Source of the DNA: Candidatus Competibacteraceae bacterium
Lineage (GTDB): Bacteria > Pseudomonadota > Gammaproteobacteria > Competibacterales > Competibacteraceae
Length of the DNA stretch: 64,000 bases
Reading direction: 5' to 3'
Assembly: GCA_016712625.1 (NCBI GenBank)
Contig: JADJQQ010000002.1
Span: forward strand, 1-64,000
In this document: in pieces, positions 16,789 to 25,574 of the stretch
How positions within the stretch are numbered: position 1 is the stretch's first letter
How the letters are laid out: each line of letters opens with the position of its first letter
Translations under genes and position numbers: made by a program
The notes under the pieces: generated by a model
Seen by the model: only the letters and a program-made list of their open reading frames with translations
Database searches by the model: none
Told to the model about the DNA's origin: nothing

Positions 16789-18965
16789 GCCAATCGCCTG
16801 ATTTCACCACAATGGCCTATGGGGTGGACTTTCCCAAGCCCAGCTTTGCCGAGTGGAAAGCCTCCGTGGAAAAAGCCTCTGGCAAAAGCCTGGAGCAGCT
16901 GGTTTCCGCGACCATGGAGCACATTGATGTCAAGCCGCTGTACACGCGCGATGACATCAAAGACCTGAAGCATCTGGGCTATGTGGCGGGGGTGCCGCCG
17001 TTCTTACGCGGCCCGTATCCGGCCATGTACGTGACCCAGCCGTGGACGGTGCGCCAGTACGCCGGTTTCTCGACCGCCGAGGAATCCAACGCCTTCTATC
17101 GCCGCAATCTGGCCGCCGGTCAGAAGGGCTTGTCCATCGCCTTCGATCTGGCGACCCATCGCGGCTATGACTCCGACCATCAGCGCGTGGTCGGCGATGT
17201 CGGCAAGGCGGGCGTGGCGATTGATTCGCTGCTGGATATGGAAATTCTGTTCAGCGGCATCCCGCTCGATCAGATGTCGGTATCAATGACCATGAACGGC
17301 GCGGTGTTGCCGGTATTGGCGTTCTACATCGTCGCCGCCGAGGAACAGGGTGTTTCCCATGAGAAGCTGACCGGCACCATTCAGAATGACATTCTGAAAG
17401 AGTATATGGTGCGCAATACTTATATTTATCCGCCCGATCCGTCGATTCGGATTATCGGTGACATTTTCTCCTATACGTCCAAGGAGATGCCAAAGTTCAA
17501 CAGCATCTCGATTTCCGGCTATCACATGCAGGAAGCGGGGGCGACCGCCGATCTGGAACTGGGCTACACCCTGGCCGATGGGCTGGAATACATCCGTACC
17601 GGCATCAAGGCTGGAATGGATATCGACACCTTTGCGCCCCGGCTGTCGTTCTTCTGGGCCATCGGCATGAACTATTTCATGGAAGTGGCCAAGATGCGCG
17701 CCGGGCGGCTGCTGTGGGCCAAGATTATCAAGCAATTCAATCCGAAGCTGGATAAGTCGATGGCTCTGCGCACGCACAGCCAGACCTCCGGCTGGAGCCT
17801 GACCGAGCAAGACCCGTTCAACAACGTCGCCCGCACCTGCATCGAAGCGCTGGCCGCATCGCTGGGCCATACCCAGTCGCTGCATACCAACGCGCTGGAC
17901 GAAGCCATTGCGCTGCCGACCGATTTTTCGGCCCGCATCGCCCGCAACACCCAACTGTATCTGCAAGACGAGACCATGATTTGCAAGGTGCTCGACCCGT
18001 GGGGTGGTTCCTACTACGTCGAGGCGCTGACCAATGAGTTGATCAAGCGGGCCTGGGGTCATATTCAGGAAGTGGAAAGCTTAGGGGGAATGGCGAAGGC
18101 CATCGAAACCGGCCTACCCAAGATGCGCATCGAGGAAGCATCGGCGCGGCGGCAAGCGCAGATTGACTCCGGCAAGGAAACCATCGTCGGTGTCAATAAG
18201 TACCGGATGGCCAAGGAAGACAAGCTGGATATCCTCAGCATCGACAACACCGCCGTGCGTGAGGCGCAGGTACAACGCCTGCACAAGCTGCGCGCTAACC
18301 GCGACGAGGCCAAGGTCAAGGCGTGTCTGAACGCCATCACCGAAGCGGCCAACGCCGGTTCCGGCAACCTACTGGAAAAGGCGGTCGAGGCGGCCCGCGC
18401 CCGTGCCTCGCTGGGCGAAATCTCGGATGCGATGGAGAAGGTGTTTGGCCGGCACAAGGCGGTGATCCGCGCTATTTCCGGGGTGTACAGCAGCGAGTTC
18501 GGCGAGGCGGATGAAATCGCCACGGTGCGCCGGATGGCTGATGAGTTCGAGAAGAACGAAGGCCGCCGTCCGCGGATTCTGGTCGCCAAGCTGGGACAGG
18601 ATGGCCACGACCGGGGCGCCAAGGTCATCGCCACCGCGTTCGCCGATCTCGGCTTCGACGTGGACATCGGGGCGCTGTTCCAGACGCCGGAAGAAGTCGC
18701 CCGCCAGGCGGTGGAAAATGATGTGCATGTGGTTGGCATGAGTTCGCTGGCTGCTGGTCACAAGACGCTGTTGCCGCAACTAGTCGGGGAACTGAAGAAG
18801 CTGGGCCGCGAGGACATCATGGTGGTCATCGGCGGCGTGATTCCCGCCCAGGACTACGAATACCTCAAGGCCAACGGCGCCGCCGCCATCTTCGGCCCTG
18901 GCACGGTGATTCCGGTCGCCGCGCAGAAGGTGTTGGCGGAGTTAAACGAACGCCTGGCGGCGTGA
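16785..18965 (+). CDS. mutB: Methylmalonyl-CoA mutase large subunit
   Basis: MutB is the catalytic adenosylcobalamin subunit. The 726-residue frame is intact from the ATG overlapping the mutA stop. The substrate barrel includes RGPYPAMYVTQPWTVRQYAG and SVSMTMNGAVLPVLAFY, the usual CoA- and substrate-binding blocks, and LHTNALDEAIALPTDFSARI. The C-terminal cobalamin domain has the cofactor histidine motif GQDGHDRGAK, then GMSSLAAGHKTLLPQ and GGVIPAQDYEYL. Gene order mutA-mutB-meaB-mcl on one strand points to coordinated use of C3/C4 CoA esters. Confidence 0.97.
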   Translation: MSQSPDFTTMAYGVDFPKPSFAEWKASVEKASGKSLEQLVSATMEHIDVKPLYTRDDIKDLKHLGYVAGVPPFLRGPYPAMYVTQPWTVRQYAGFSTAEESNAFYRRNLAAGQKGLSIAFDLATHRGYDSDHQRVVGDVGKAGVAIDSLLDMEILFSGIPLDQMSVSMTMNGAVLPVLAFYIVAAEEQGVSHEKLTGTIQNDILKEYMVRNTYIYPPDPSIRIIGDIFSYTSKEMPKFNSISISGYHMQEAGATADLELGYTLADGLEYIRTGIKAGMDIDTFAPRLSFFWAIGMNYFMEVAKMRAGRLLWAKIIKQFNPKLDKSMALRTHSQTSGWSLTEQDPFNNVARTCIEALAASLGHTQSLHTNALDEAIALPTDFSARIARNTQLYLQDETMICKVLDPWGGSYYVEALTNELIKRAWGHIQEVESLGGMAKAIETGLPKMRIEEASARRQAQIDSGKETIVGVNKYRMAKEDKLDILSIDNTAVREAQVQRLHKLRANRDEAKVKACLNAITEAANAGSGNLLEKAVEAARARASLGEISDAMEKVFGRHKAVIRAISGVYSSEFGEADEIATVRRMADEFEKNEGRRPRILVAKLGQDGHDRGAKVIATAFADLGFDVDIGALFQTPEEVARQAVENDVHVVGMSSLAAGHKTLLPQLVGELKKLGREDIMVVIGGVIPAQDYEYLKANGAAAIFGPGTVIPVAAQKVLAELNERLAA

Positions 18966-18988
18966 GGGTGAGGTGAAAATGTAGGATG

Positions 18989-19013
18989 GCAGGGTGGGCA
19001 TTGCCCACCCTGC
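18989..19013 (+). terminator. Strong hairpin after mutB
   Basis: GCAGGGTGGGC and GCCCACCCTGC form an 11-bp stem with a 3-base loop, 24 bases past the mutB stop. Only a weak T-rich stretch follows. The GGGTGGGCA-TGCCCACCC form also looks like a dispersed palindromic repeat. Confidence 0.55.
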
Positions 19014-19037
19014 TTCAGATTAAAAGGCAACCCGATA

Positions 19038-19513
19038 ATGGCTTCAAACCCTAAAAACAGGAATCGTGCGATAGCAACAGCAGACAATAATATTGGAATA
19101 ACAAGATATCAACTTTATAAACGGGCATATGCAAAAATCAATGAGTCTATTAAACAAGGGTTTTATTTAGAAGCAATTTCAATCATTGAAAGTCTTATCT
19201 CAGATCGCCTTGAAAGTCGCCTTACCTTCTTGAAAGGTTCGGATTTTTGATTCAAAAAATTAGGCCAACTTATTAGCGAGATCAATAAAGAGTTAAAACT
19301 GACAGCCAATTAAAAGAGTTCATTGCCAATAACCTCGATAGCGGGCGCCTTGTAAGAAATAAAGCCCTTCATGAGATGGCAAAACTTGCTGATGGCGATA
19401 CATCAACGTGGGATGACCGTATGAAAGCATGTGTTCCATGTGCGAAAGATGGTCTTGTAATCTTAAGAACCATCGACAAGCGTTATCGACAACTCCGTAA
19501 GCTTAAAGTGTAG
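19038..19513 (+). CDS. HEPN-like protein of unknown role (frameshifted)
   Basis: From the ATG at 19038 the frame reads MASNPKNRNRAIATADNN and YLEAISIIESLISDRLESRL before stopping at 19250. Shifting frame near 19245 and again near 19295 continues the same protein through TLGQLISEINKELK, SGRLVRNKALHEMAKLADG and CVPCAKDGLVILRTIDKRYR to the stop at 19511-19513. RNKALH fits RX4-6H, the catalytic motif of HEPN ribonucleases, and the all-helical pattern agrees. Corrected length is about 157 residues. No partner nucleotidyltransferase is adjacent. It is AT-richer than its neighbours, suggesting later arrival. Function is not assignable. Confidence 0.5.
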
Positions 19514-19637
19514 AACGGCTTAATACAGCGTCGCCCACCGGAATTGGACGAGTCCAAAATCGGCGTAGTCTTATCCCATAAATCGCCCTATTTTACTCCG
19601 ATTGGAGAAGATGAACTTTATTTAGAGGCAAAAAGCA

Positions 19638-19880
19638 ATGACCCCTCAGAAACTATTTGATGAGTACGTCGCTTTACCCGTAGAGGCTCAACGTCAAGTT
19701 GCCGACTTAATCGCTTTCTTGCAGCACCGATATACAGCAAGCCAGACCATTAAAGAAATTCGCCAAACTGAACTAAAAAGACAACCTTTTATCGGGATGT
19801 GGCATAACCGACCAGACTTCTCGGATAGCTCAAGCTGGGTCCGTAGAACCCGCGAATCAGAATGGGGCAAAGACATGTGA
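19638..19880 (+). CDS. Antitoxin-like protein, DUF2281 type
   Basis: An 80-residue acidic-basic protein beginning MTPQKLFDEYVALPVEAQRQ, followed by VADLIAFLQHRY, a conserved helix of the DUF2281/VapB-like antitoxins, and a C-terminal tail GMWHNRPDFSDSSSWVR of the kind that wraps around the toxin. AGAGGC lies upstream. Its stop overlaps the following PIN-domain gene, the normal antitoxin-toxin arrangement. Confidence 0.75.
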   Translation: MTPQKLFDEYVALPVEAQRQVADLIAFLQHRYTASQTIKEIRQTELKRQPFIGMWHNRPDFSDSSSWVRRTRESEWGKDM

Positions 19881-20202
19881 TTGCCTTGACAATCATAGAC
19901 ACTGACAGGCTCATTGATGCCGATCACGTTGTAACTCAACTGGAACTGATGATTGGCTGCCGTAATAAATCCAAACTCAGAAATCTGGATAAGTTTATTA
20001 AGCAATTTCAAATCATAAAATTGAATGAAGCTATTTCTGAAAAAGCAGTTGAATTACTCCGTCCGTATCGTTTAAGTCACGGCCTGCTCATCGCCGATAG
20101 CCTAATCGCGGCCACAGCCATGGCGTTGAATTTGCCTTTTTTTCAAAAAACCAAAGTGACTATAGATTTATTTCAGACTTGAACCTCTTGCCTTACTCTT
20201 GA
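19877..20202 (+). CDS. PIN-domain toxin, VapC type (short N-terminus, one frameshift)
   Basis: VapC toxins are Mg2+-dependent ribonucleases. The GTG at 19877 overlaps the antitoxin stop and gives VIALTIIDTDRLIDADHVV, then TQLELMIGCRNKSKLRNLD and SHGLLIADSLIAATAMALN. The acidic residues DTD, E of TQLE and D of ADSLIAA are kept. Relatives usually have about 20 more residues between LIDA and VTQLELM, so an internal deletion is likely. At the T7 run near 20141 a one-base shift exchanges the as-read tail for the standard SKNQSDYRFISDLNLLPYS ending at 20202, which carries the last acidic residue. Toxin activity is doubtful given the short N-terminus. Confidence 0.7.
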
Positions 20203-20260
20203 AAGCAAACGGACAACAGCCGCCATTTACCCCTAATTTCCTGGTTGAACTCAAAAGATC

Positions 20261-21391
20261 ATGACCAAAAAACACCACAAACCCGACTGGGTACCCGAAA
20301 ACGCCGGCAAGGAATTCACCACCTCGGTGATGGCCGGGGTCGATGGCGGCCATGATGGCATTCCCGGCCAAGCGAGTGTGGCGGTACCGCGCCCATATAC
20401 TCCCCGCCGCCGCCGCTTGACCGTCGATGAATACGTCGCGGGTGTGCTGGCGGGCGACCGTAATGTGCTGGGCCAAGCCATCACCTTGGTGGAAAGCAAC
20501 TCCCAGTCGCATTTCAACATGGGCCAGGAGGTGCTGCGCCAACTGATCCCCTATACCGGCAAATCGATTCGGGTCGGTATCACTGGCGTGCCCGGCGCGG
20601 GCAAGAGCACTTTCATCGAAGCGCTCGGCATGCGCCTCTGCGAGCAAGGCCACAAGGTCGCGGTGCTGGCGGTCGATCCCAGCAGCACCGTCACGCGCGG
20701 CAGCATCCTCGGCGATAAAACCCGGATGGAGCTACTTTCGCGCGACCTGCGCGCTTTCATTCGCCCTTCGCCTTCCAGCGGCACCTTGGGCGGCGTCACC
20801 CGCAAAAGCCGGGAAACCATCCTGGTCTGCGAGGCGGCCGGTTTCGACGTGATTCTGGTCGAAACCGTCGGCGTCGGTCAGAGCGAAACCACCGTTCGCT
20901 CAATGGTCGATTTCTTCCTGCTGGTGATGATCGCGGGGGCGGGTGATGAATTGCAGGGCATTAAGAAAGGCATCATGGAGCTGGCCGATGCGCTGGTGGT
21001 CAACAAGGCTGATGGCGACAACAAAATCCGCGCCAACGCCGCTCGCGCCGACTACAACCGGGCGCTGCATTATCTCGCTCCAGCCACCGAAGGTTGGTAC
21101 ACCAAGGCCTATACCTGCTCCGCCCTCAACGGCGAAGGCATCGACGCCATCTGGAAGGTGATCAGCGAGTTTCGCCAGCAGGTGACCGAGAGCGGCGTGT
21201 TTGGAAAGCGCCGACAACGGCAAACCCTGGATTGGGTATACTCCATGGTCGAGGAACACCTGCGCGCCAGCTTCTTTAACCATGCCGGCGTCGGCGGCAT
21301 CCGCGCCGAGATCGAGGACGGGGTGCTGAAAGGCCACATCCCGCCGACCGTGGCCGCGCAAAAGCTGATCCGCAAATTTGAAGGCCACTAA
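20261..21391 (+). CDS. meaB: MeaB/ArgK-type GTPase, mutase chaperone
   Basis: MeaB protects and reloads methylmalonyl-CoA mutase with adenosylcobalamin. The 376-residue protein carries the P-loop GVTGVPGAGKSTF-like stretch (ITGVPGAGKSTFIEALG), the switch region AVDPSSTVTRGSILGDKTRM, ETVGVGQSE as the Walker B/switch II block, and VVNKADGDN for guanine recognition (NKAD). The N-terminal 60 residues before RRRLTVDEYVAGVLAGD are an extension. It follows the toxin-antitoxin pair but is clearly functionally tied to mutAB upstream and mcl downstream. Confidence 0.95.
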   Translation: MTKKHHKPDWVPENAGKEFTTSVMAGVDGGHDGIPGQASVAVPRPYTPRRRRLTVDEYVAGVLAGDRNVLGQAITLVESNSQSHFNMGQEVLRQLIPYTGKSIRVGITGVPGAGKSTFIEALGMRLCEQGHKVAVLAVDPSSTVTRGSILGDKTRMELLSRDLRAFIRPSPSSGTLGGVTRKSRETILVCEAAGFDVILVETVGVGQSETTVRSMVDFFLLVMIAGAGDELQGIKKGIMELADALVVNKADGDNKIRANAARADYNRALHYLAPATEGWYTKAYTCSALNGEGIDAIWKVISEFRQQVTESGVFGKRRQRQTLDWVYSMVEEHLRASFFNHAGVGGIRAEIEDGVLKGHIPPTVAAQKLIRKFEGH

Positions 21392-21417
21392 CCCACATAA
21401 CTTGGGAGGATAAAACG

Positions 21418-22470
21418 ATGCTACGTAGTCCCCGCGACTTTTTCAAAGCCAAGGTCGTCGGCGCGCCCGAACCGCTCCGCGAAATTCCGGTACGTCCCTC
21501 GCGGATGATCCATTTCTTCGATCCCAGCAACGAGAAGATGGCGGTCAAGGTACCGGACATCGCCAAAAACGTGGACATCATGCTCGGCAACCTGGAAGAC
21601 GCCGTGCCCATCGACCGCAAGGAAGCCGCTCGTGAAGGACTGGTCAAAATCGGCAAGAGCGTGGATTTCGGCGATACCCAATTATGGACGCGGGTCAACA
21701 GCCTGGACAGCCCATGGTTCTTGGACGACCTGGTGCGGCTGGTCGGTGAAATCGGCAACAAGCTCGATGTCATCATGCTGCCCAAAGTCCAAGGCCCTTG
21801 GGATATTTATTTCGCCGATCAACTGCTGGCGCAGCTGGAAGCCAAGTACGGCGTGAAAAAACCACTGATGCTGCACGCGATTTTGGAAACCGCGCTCGGC
21901 GTGGCCAATGTCGATGCCATCGCCAACGCCAGTCCCCGGATGCAGGGCATGAGCCTCGGCCCGGCTGATTTGGCGGCTTCGCGGCGGATGAAAACCACCC
22001 GCGTTGGCGGCGGACATCCCGATTATCTGGTGCGCACCGATCCTGATCCGAAGAATCCTGAAGCCCCCCGCCCGACCGCGCAGCAGGATCTGTGGCATTA
22101 CACCATCGGCAAGATGGTCGACGCTTGCACCAGCGTTGGCGCGCTGGCGTTCTACGGCCCGTTCGGCGACATCGCCGACTTGGTGGCCTGTGAAGACCAG
22201 TTCCGCAATGCCTACCTGATGGGTTGCGTCGGTACTTGGACCCTGCATCCCAACCAGATCGCCATCGCCAAACGAGTGTTCAGTCCAAAACCGGAAGAAG
22301 TGGCCTGGGCCAAGCGGGTAGTCGAAGCGATGCCCGACGGCAGCGGCGCGGTGATGATCGACGGTAAGATGCAAGACGACGCCACCTGGAAACAATGTAA
22401 GGTGGTGCTCAATCTTGCCCAGCTGATCGCCAGCCGCGACGCGGAATACAAGGCGCTGTACGGATTCTAA
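21418..22470 (+). CDS. mcl: L-malyl-CoA/beta-methylmalyl-CoA lyase
   Basis: A 350-residue CitE/HpcH-type aldolase that reversibly splits malyl-CoA to acetyl-CoA plus glyoxylate, or methylmalyl-CoA to propionyl-CoA plus glyoxylate. GGGAGG precedes the ATG. Motifs are RMIHFFDPSNEKM, the metal-binding NLEDAVPIDRKEAAREG, IMLPKVQGPWDI, HAILETALGVANVD and MSLGPADLAASRRMKTTR. The length and the insert-rich RVGGGHPDYLVRTDPDP region fit Mcl1 rather than citrate-lyase beta subunits. Next to mutAB-meaB it would feed propionyl-CoA and glyoxylate between C3 and C4 pools. Confidence 0.88.
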   Translation: MLRSPRDFFKAKVVGAPEPLREIPVRPSRMIHFFDPSNEKMAVKVPDIAKNVDIMLGNLEDAVPIDRKEAAREGLVKIGKSVDFGDTQLWTRVNSLDSPWFLDDLVRLVGEIGNKLDVIMLPKVQGPWDIYFADQLLAQLEAKYGVKKPLMLHAILETALGVANVDAIANASPRMQGMSLGPADLAASRRMKTTRVGGGHPDYLVRTDPDPKNPEAPRPTAQQDLWHYTIGKMVDACTSVGALAFYGPFGDIADLVACEDQFRNAYLMGCVGTWTLHPNQIAIAKRVFSPKPEEVAWAKRVVEAMPDGSGAVMIDGKMQDDATWKQCKVVLNLAQLIASRDAEYKALYGF

Positions 22471-22542
22471 GCGATCCTTCACCCCCAAACCCTCTCCCAG
22501 AGGGCACGGGGGATGTTCATCTCCATCCCCGGAGTAATGCGC

Positions 22543-23730
22543 ATGATTCAGCCGTTCTCCATTGCCCGCTTGCCACGCATCGAATTCGGTGCCGGGTCCA
22601 TCACGAAGCTGCCCAGCTTGATTGCCCAATACGGCCAGCGCGTCCTGCTGGTCATCGGTCAGCGTTCACTGGCCGAATCGCCAAGCTGGCCACCGTTGCT
22701 ATCCGGGCTGGGAAAGGCTGGTATTCAGTGGGAAGAGGTAAAGGTTAACGACGAACCTTCACCGCAATTGGTCGATCAAGTCGTTCGCCAATTCCACGAA
22801 TCCAACATGCAGGTCGTCATCGGTATCGGGGGCGGCAGCGTGATGGATGCGGCCAAGGCGATAGCGGGTCTTCTGCCGAGTGGCGCTTCCGTGATGGATT
22901 ATCTGGAAGGTGTCGGGCCGGAAAAGCCCTATCATGGCCCCGCCATCCCGTTTATCGCGGTGCCCACCACGGCGGGCACTGGCAGCGAAGCGACCAAAAA
23001 TGCCGTGCTCAGCGTGCGTGGCGCCAACGGTTTTAAGAAATCGTTCCGCCACGATCTGCTGGTGCCAGAATATGCCCTGCTCGACCCGGATTTGTTGGCC
23101 ACTTGCCCCAAGCCGCAAATCGCCGCCAATGCGATGGATGCGCTCACCCAGTTACTCGAATCCTACGTTTCCATCAAAGCCAATCCCTTTACCGATGCCT
23201 TGGCCGAAAGCGGTTTCCAAGCGGTGCGCGATGGCCTGTTCGCTTGGTATGAAGGCGGCGGCCAAGCTGCTGCGGGTCGGGAGCGCATGGCCTATGCGGC
23301 GCTGCTTTCCGGTATCTGTCTAGCCCAGACTGGCCTAGGTTCGGTACATGGTTTGGCCTCGCCGCTCGGCGCATTCTTCCCAATTCCTCACGGGGTGGTG
23401 TGCGGTACGCTGGTCGGAGCCGCCACTCGCGTCAATCTGGCCGCGCTTGAGCAACGGGATCCGGAAAATCCGTCCTGGAGCAAATACGCCCGCGCTGGGG
23501 ATATCTTGCATAGTCGGCATTTTCCGACCACCGAGGAATCACACGCCGCCCTCCTGGCATTGCTGGATGAGTGGAGCGAGCGACTGGCATTGCCTCGACT
23601 CAGCGCCTACGGAGTTCAACAAAGCGATTTCCCTCGCATCGTCGCTGGCTCGCGCGGCGGCAGCATGAAAACCAATCCATTGACATTAAGCGATGCGGAA
23701 ATCACAGAAGCCCTACAAAGAAGGCTTTAA
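22543..23730 (+). CDS. Iron-containing alcohol dehydrogenase family protein
   Basis: About 395 residues of the group III NAD(P)-dependent alcohol dehydrogenases. The nucleotide site is VIGIGGGSVMDAAKAI and the next block AVPTTAGTGSEATKNAVL. Metal ligands are supplied by AANAMDALTQLLESYV (Asp), GSVHGLASPLGA (His) and FPIPHGVVCG (His). The ATG at 22543 is about eight bases from GGAG; another at 22537 is too close to it. Substrate unknown; the family includes lactaldehyde, butanol and 4-hydroxybutyrate dehydrogenases. It follows mcl after 70 bases. Confidence 0.85.
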   Translation: MIQPFSIARLPRIEFGAGSITKLPSLIAQYGQRVLLVIGQRSLAESPSWPPLLSGLGKAGIQWEEVKVNDEPSPQLVDQVVRQFHESNMQVVIGIGGGSVMDAAKAIAGLLPSGASVMDYLEGVGPEKPYHGPAIPFIAVPTTAGTGSEATKNAVLSVRGANGFKKSFRHDLLVPEYALLDPDLLATCPKPQIAANAMDALTQLLESYVSIKANPFTDALAESGFQAVRDGLFAWYEGGGQAAAGRERMAYAALLSGICLAQTGLGSVHGLASPLGAFFPIPHGVVCGTLVGAATRVNLAALEQRDPENPSWSKYARAGDILHSRHFPTTEESHAALLALLDEWSERLALPRLSAYGVQQSDFPRIVAGSRGGSMKTNPLTLSDAEITEALQRRL

Positions 23731-23875
23731 TAATCATATAAATAAACGATCACGCGCAAAGTCATACCCATGAGCTTCATTATTTTATGGCAAGAATATT
23801 GCTTATAACATCAGGATGTTTACTTTGTTTATTGTTTAAGCGGAGCTTCATAATCAACCCCTTACAATAAACAGG

Positions 23876-24925
23876 ATGGATTTGGGAGAACCCGCAATGA
23901 AGCACCCATCAACTCACAATGACCCGCCTCAGTCCATAATGGCCCATTTACGACCACACACTGGAGTCGTTGTGGACCGACAAACAGTCGAAATGAAACG
24001 GCTGGAAAAACGCATTGGGCGTGTTCATTTTCAACAACGGCTTGGGATCGAAGCCGATCACGCCACTCGAATCTTCGGACGAGGCCGCACTTTTTTCCAT
24101 ATCGAAAACTGGTATTCGATTCACACCTTCATCCGCTTGACCTTGCGCGGTTTGGGGTTGTATGGCCGCGGCCTGCGCAACGCCACCGCGATTCAGACCC
24201 TGCATAATGAAGTGATCCTGCCGGAGCTGCCCAAGCCGTTTGACGGCTTTACCTTATTACAGCTGAGTGATCTTCATTTGGATATGGACGAGGCTTATCC
24301 GGATGCACTCATCGAACGGATCAAACAAGTTCAATACGACGCTTGCGTGCTGACTGGCGATTTTCGAGCAAAAACCTACGGTGACTTCGAGCCCGCCATC
24401 GCCGCGCTGGCCAAGGTGCGCCCTCATTTTACGGGACCGGTGTACGCCATCCTCGGCAATCATGACAGCCTTCGGATGACGCCGCCCCTTGAAGCGCTTG
24501 GGATTACTGTGCTACTCAATGAAGCCGTGACCTTGGAACGTGATGGGAGCCGCCTCCATTTAGCGGGAATCGACGACCCCCATTACTATCAAGTCGATAA
24601 CTTCGATAAAGCCGCCGCGAATATCCCAACGGAAGAGGTCTCCATCCTGCTGTCGCATTCTCCGGAAACCTACCGGTTGGCGGCATACGCCGGCTTCGAT
24701 TTGATGTTGAGTGGCCACACCCACGGCGGGCAGATATGTTTGCCAGGTGGCATGCCGCTGATGACGAATGCCGACTGCCCGCGGCGCTTCTGTCGGGGGG
24801 CCTGGCGCTATCACTCCATGCAGGGTTACACGTCAACCGGCTCTGGCGCTTCAGTGGTGGGTGTGCGTTTCAACTGCCCGCCAGAAATCACCTTGCATCA
24901 CCTGCGCCGCCAGCCCGTTCAATAA
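23876..24925 (+). CDS. Calcineurin-like metallophosphoesterase
   Basis: The metal-dependent phosphoesterase core starts near residue 125: LLQLSDLHLDM (D, H), VLTGDFRAK (GD), AILGNHDSLRMT (GNHD), ILLSHSPETYRLA (H) and LMLSGHTHGGQICL (GHTH), all ligands present. About 110 residues precede the core, with an aromatic patch FFHIENWYSIHTFIRL that may be a membrane-associated helix, as in YaeI/YkuE-type enzymes linked to lipid head-group hydrolysis. Substrate is not deducible. The upstream 145 bases are AT-rich and could hold the promoter. An internal ATG at 23897 is an alternative start. Confidence 0.88.
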   Translation: MDLGEPAMKHPSTHNDPPQSIMAHLRPHTGVVVDRQTVEMKRLEKRIGRVHFQQRLGIEADHATRIFGRGRTFFHIENWYSIHTFIRLTLRGLGLYGRGLRNATAIQTLHNEVILPELPKPFDGFTLLQLSDLHLDMDEAYPDALIERIKQVQYDACVLTGDFRAKTYGDFEPAIAALAKVRPHFTGPVYAILGNHDSLRMTPPLEALGITVLLNEAVTLERDGSRLHLAGIDDPHYYQVDNFDKAAANIPTEEVSILLSHSPETYRLAAYAGFDLMLSGHTHGGQICLPGGMPLMTNADCPRRFCRGAWRYHSMQGYTSTGSGASVVGVRFNCPPEITLHHLRRQPVQ

Positions 24926-25419
24926 GGCCGGTCGCGGATGCCAAGCCGGAAAAATACCGGCGATAACACCAGCTCAAGCACCATAAAGGCGACCACCATC
25001 CAGGCGATGGTCGCCCAGCTCAAGTCCAAGGTGTTCGCCACCAGCATTAACGGAAATAACGCTTCGGGGATCTGATCTAGTCCCAAGGCCATGCTGCTGG
25101 ATACCAAACCCAACCGACGTTTGATAAAGCTCGACAGTAAATCCCCCAACATCGCGCCGATACCAACCAACGTTCCAACGCCGGCGGGCAGCAGGAGCCA
25201 TAAAGCGACCAGTTCGGTGATTAAGGGCGCGAGCACAACACCCCGCCAAGTCTTTGAATCTCCTAAACAACGATAACCATCGGCTAGCACTCGCCCACCA
25301 TCCAGAGGGCGAGCTCCCCACGCACCGCAAAGCGATGCCACTACGATCGGTACGCCGTTAGCGATCAAGATGAGCAGCAACAACTTCAGTTCGGTAGAAA
25401 TCAGTTCGGTAGAAATCAC
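24919..25419 (-). CDS. CDP-archaeol synthase-like membrane protein (PF01864)
   Basis: A 166-residue polytopic protein with four to five hydrophobic segments. GDSKTWRGVVLAP, GAMLGDLLSSFIKRRLG and LDQIPEALFPL match the conserved blocks of the DUF46/CarS family of CTP-transferases on isoprenoid or phosphatidate lipids. The start is a GTG at 25419 with AGGTGG upstream. The first ten residues come from a 15-base tandem duplication encoding ISTEL twice. Bacterial members exist but their lipid substrate is uncertain. It is convergent with the phosphoesterase, overlapping its 3' end by a few bases. Confidence 0.82.
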   Translation of the reverse strand: MISTELISTELKLLLLILIANGVPIVVASLCGAWGARPLDGGRVLADGYRCLGDSKTWRGVVLAPLITELVALWLLLPAGVGTLVGIGAMLGDLLSSFIKRRLGLVSSSMALGLDQIPEALFPLMLVANTLDLSWATIAWMVVAFMVLELVLSPVFFRLGIRDRPY

Positions 25420-25574
25420 GTCGCCACCTAAGGGGTTTGGTTTTTGGTTTTTTCTCCCTACACTTGAAATATTAGACCACCATTCAGGCGTTTGCTTCGA
25501 CCTAATTGTTTATATAGCCCGCTGAAAGCGGACCTCCAATGCGCGCACTTCATCTGGACCGAGGACAAACCTCC

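Noticed and set aside
17283..18062. 259-residue minus-strand open frame inside mutB
   Set aside because: Shadow of the GC-rich mutB coding frame; no motif and no ribosome-binding site.
22470..22515. CCCCCAAACCCTCTCCCAGAGGGCACGGGGG as an mcl terminator
   Set aside because: It can fold, but the pairing is imperfect and no T-run follows; it resembles a common dispersed GC-rich repeat.
21682..22629. 315-residue minus-strand open frame opposite mcl
   Set aside because: Histidine- and arginine-rich composition typical of an antisense shadow; mcl on the plus strand is unmistakable.
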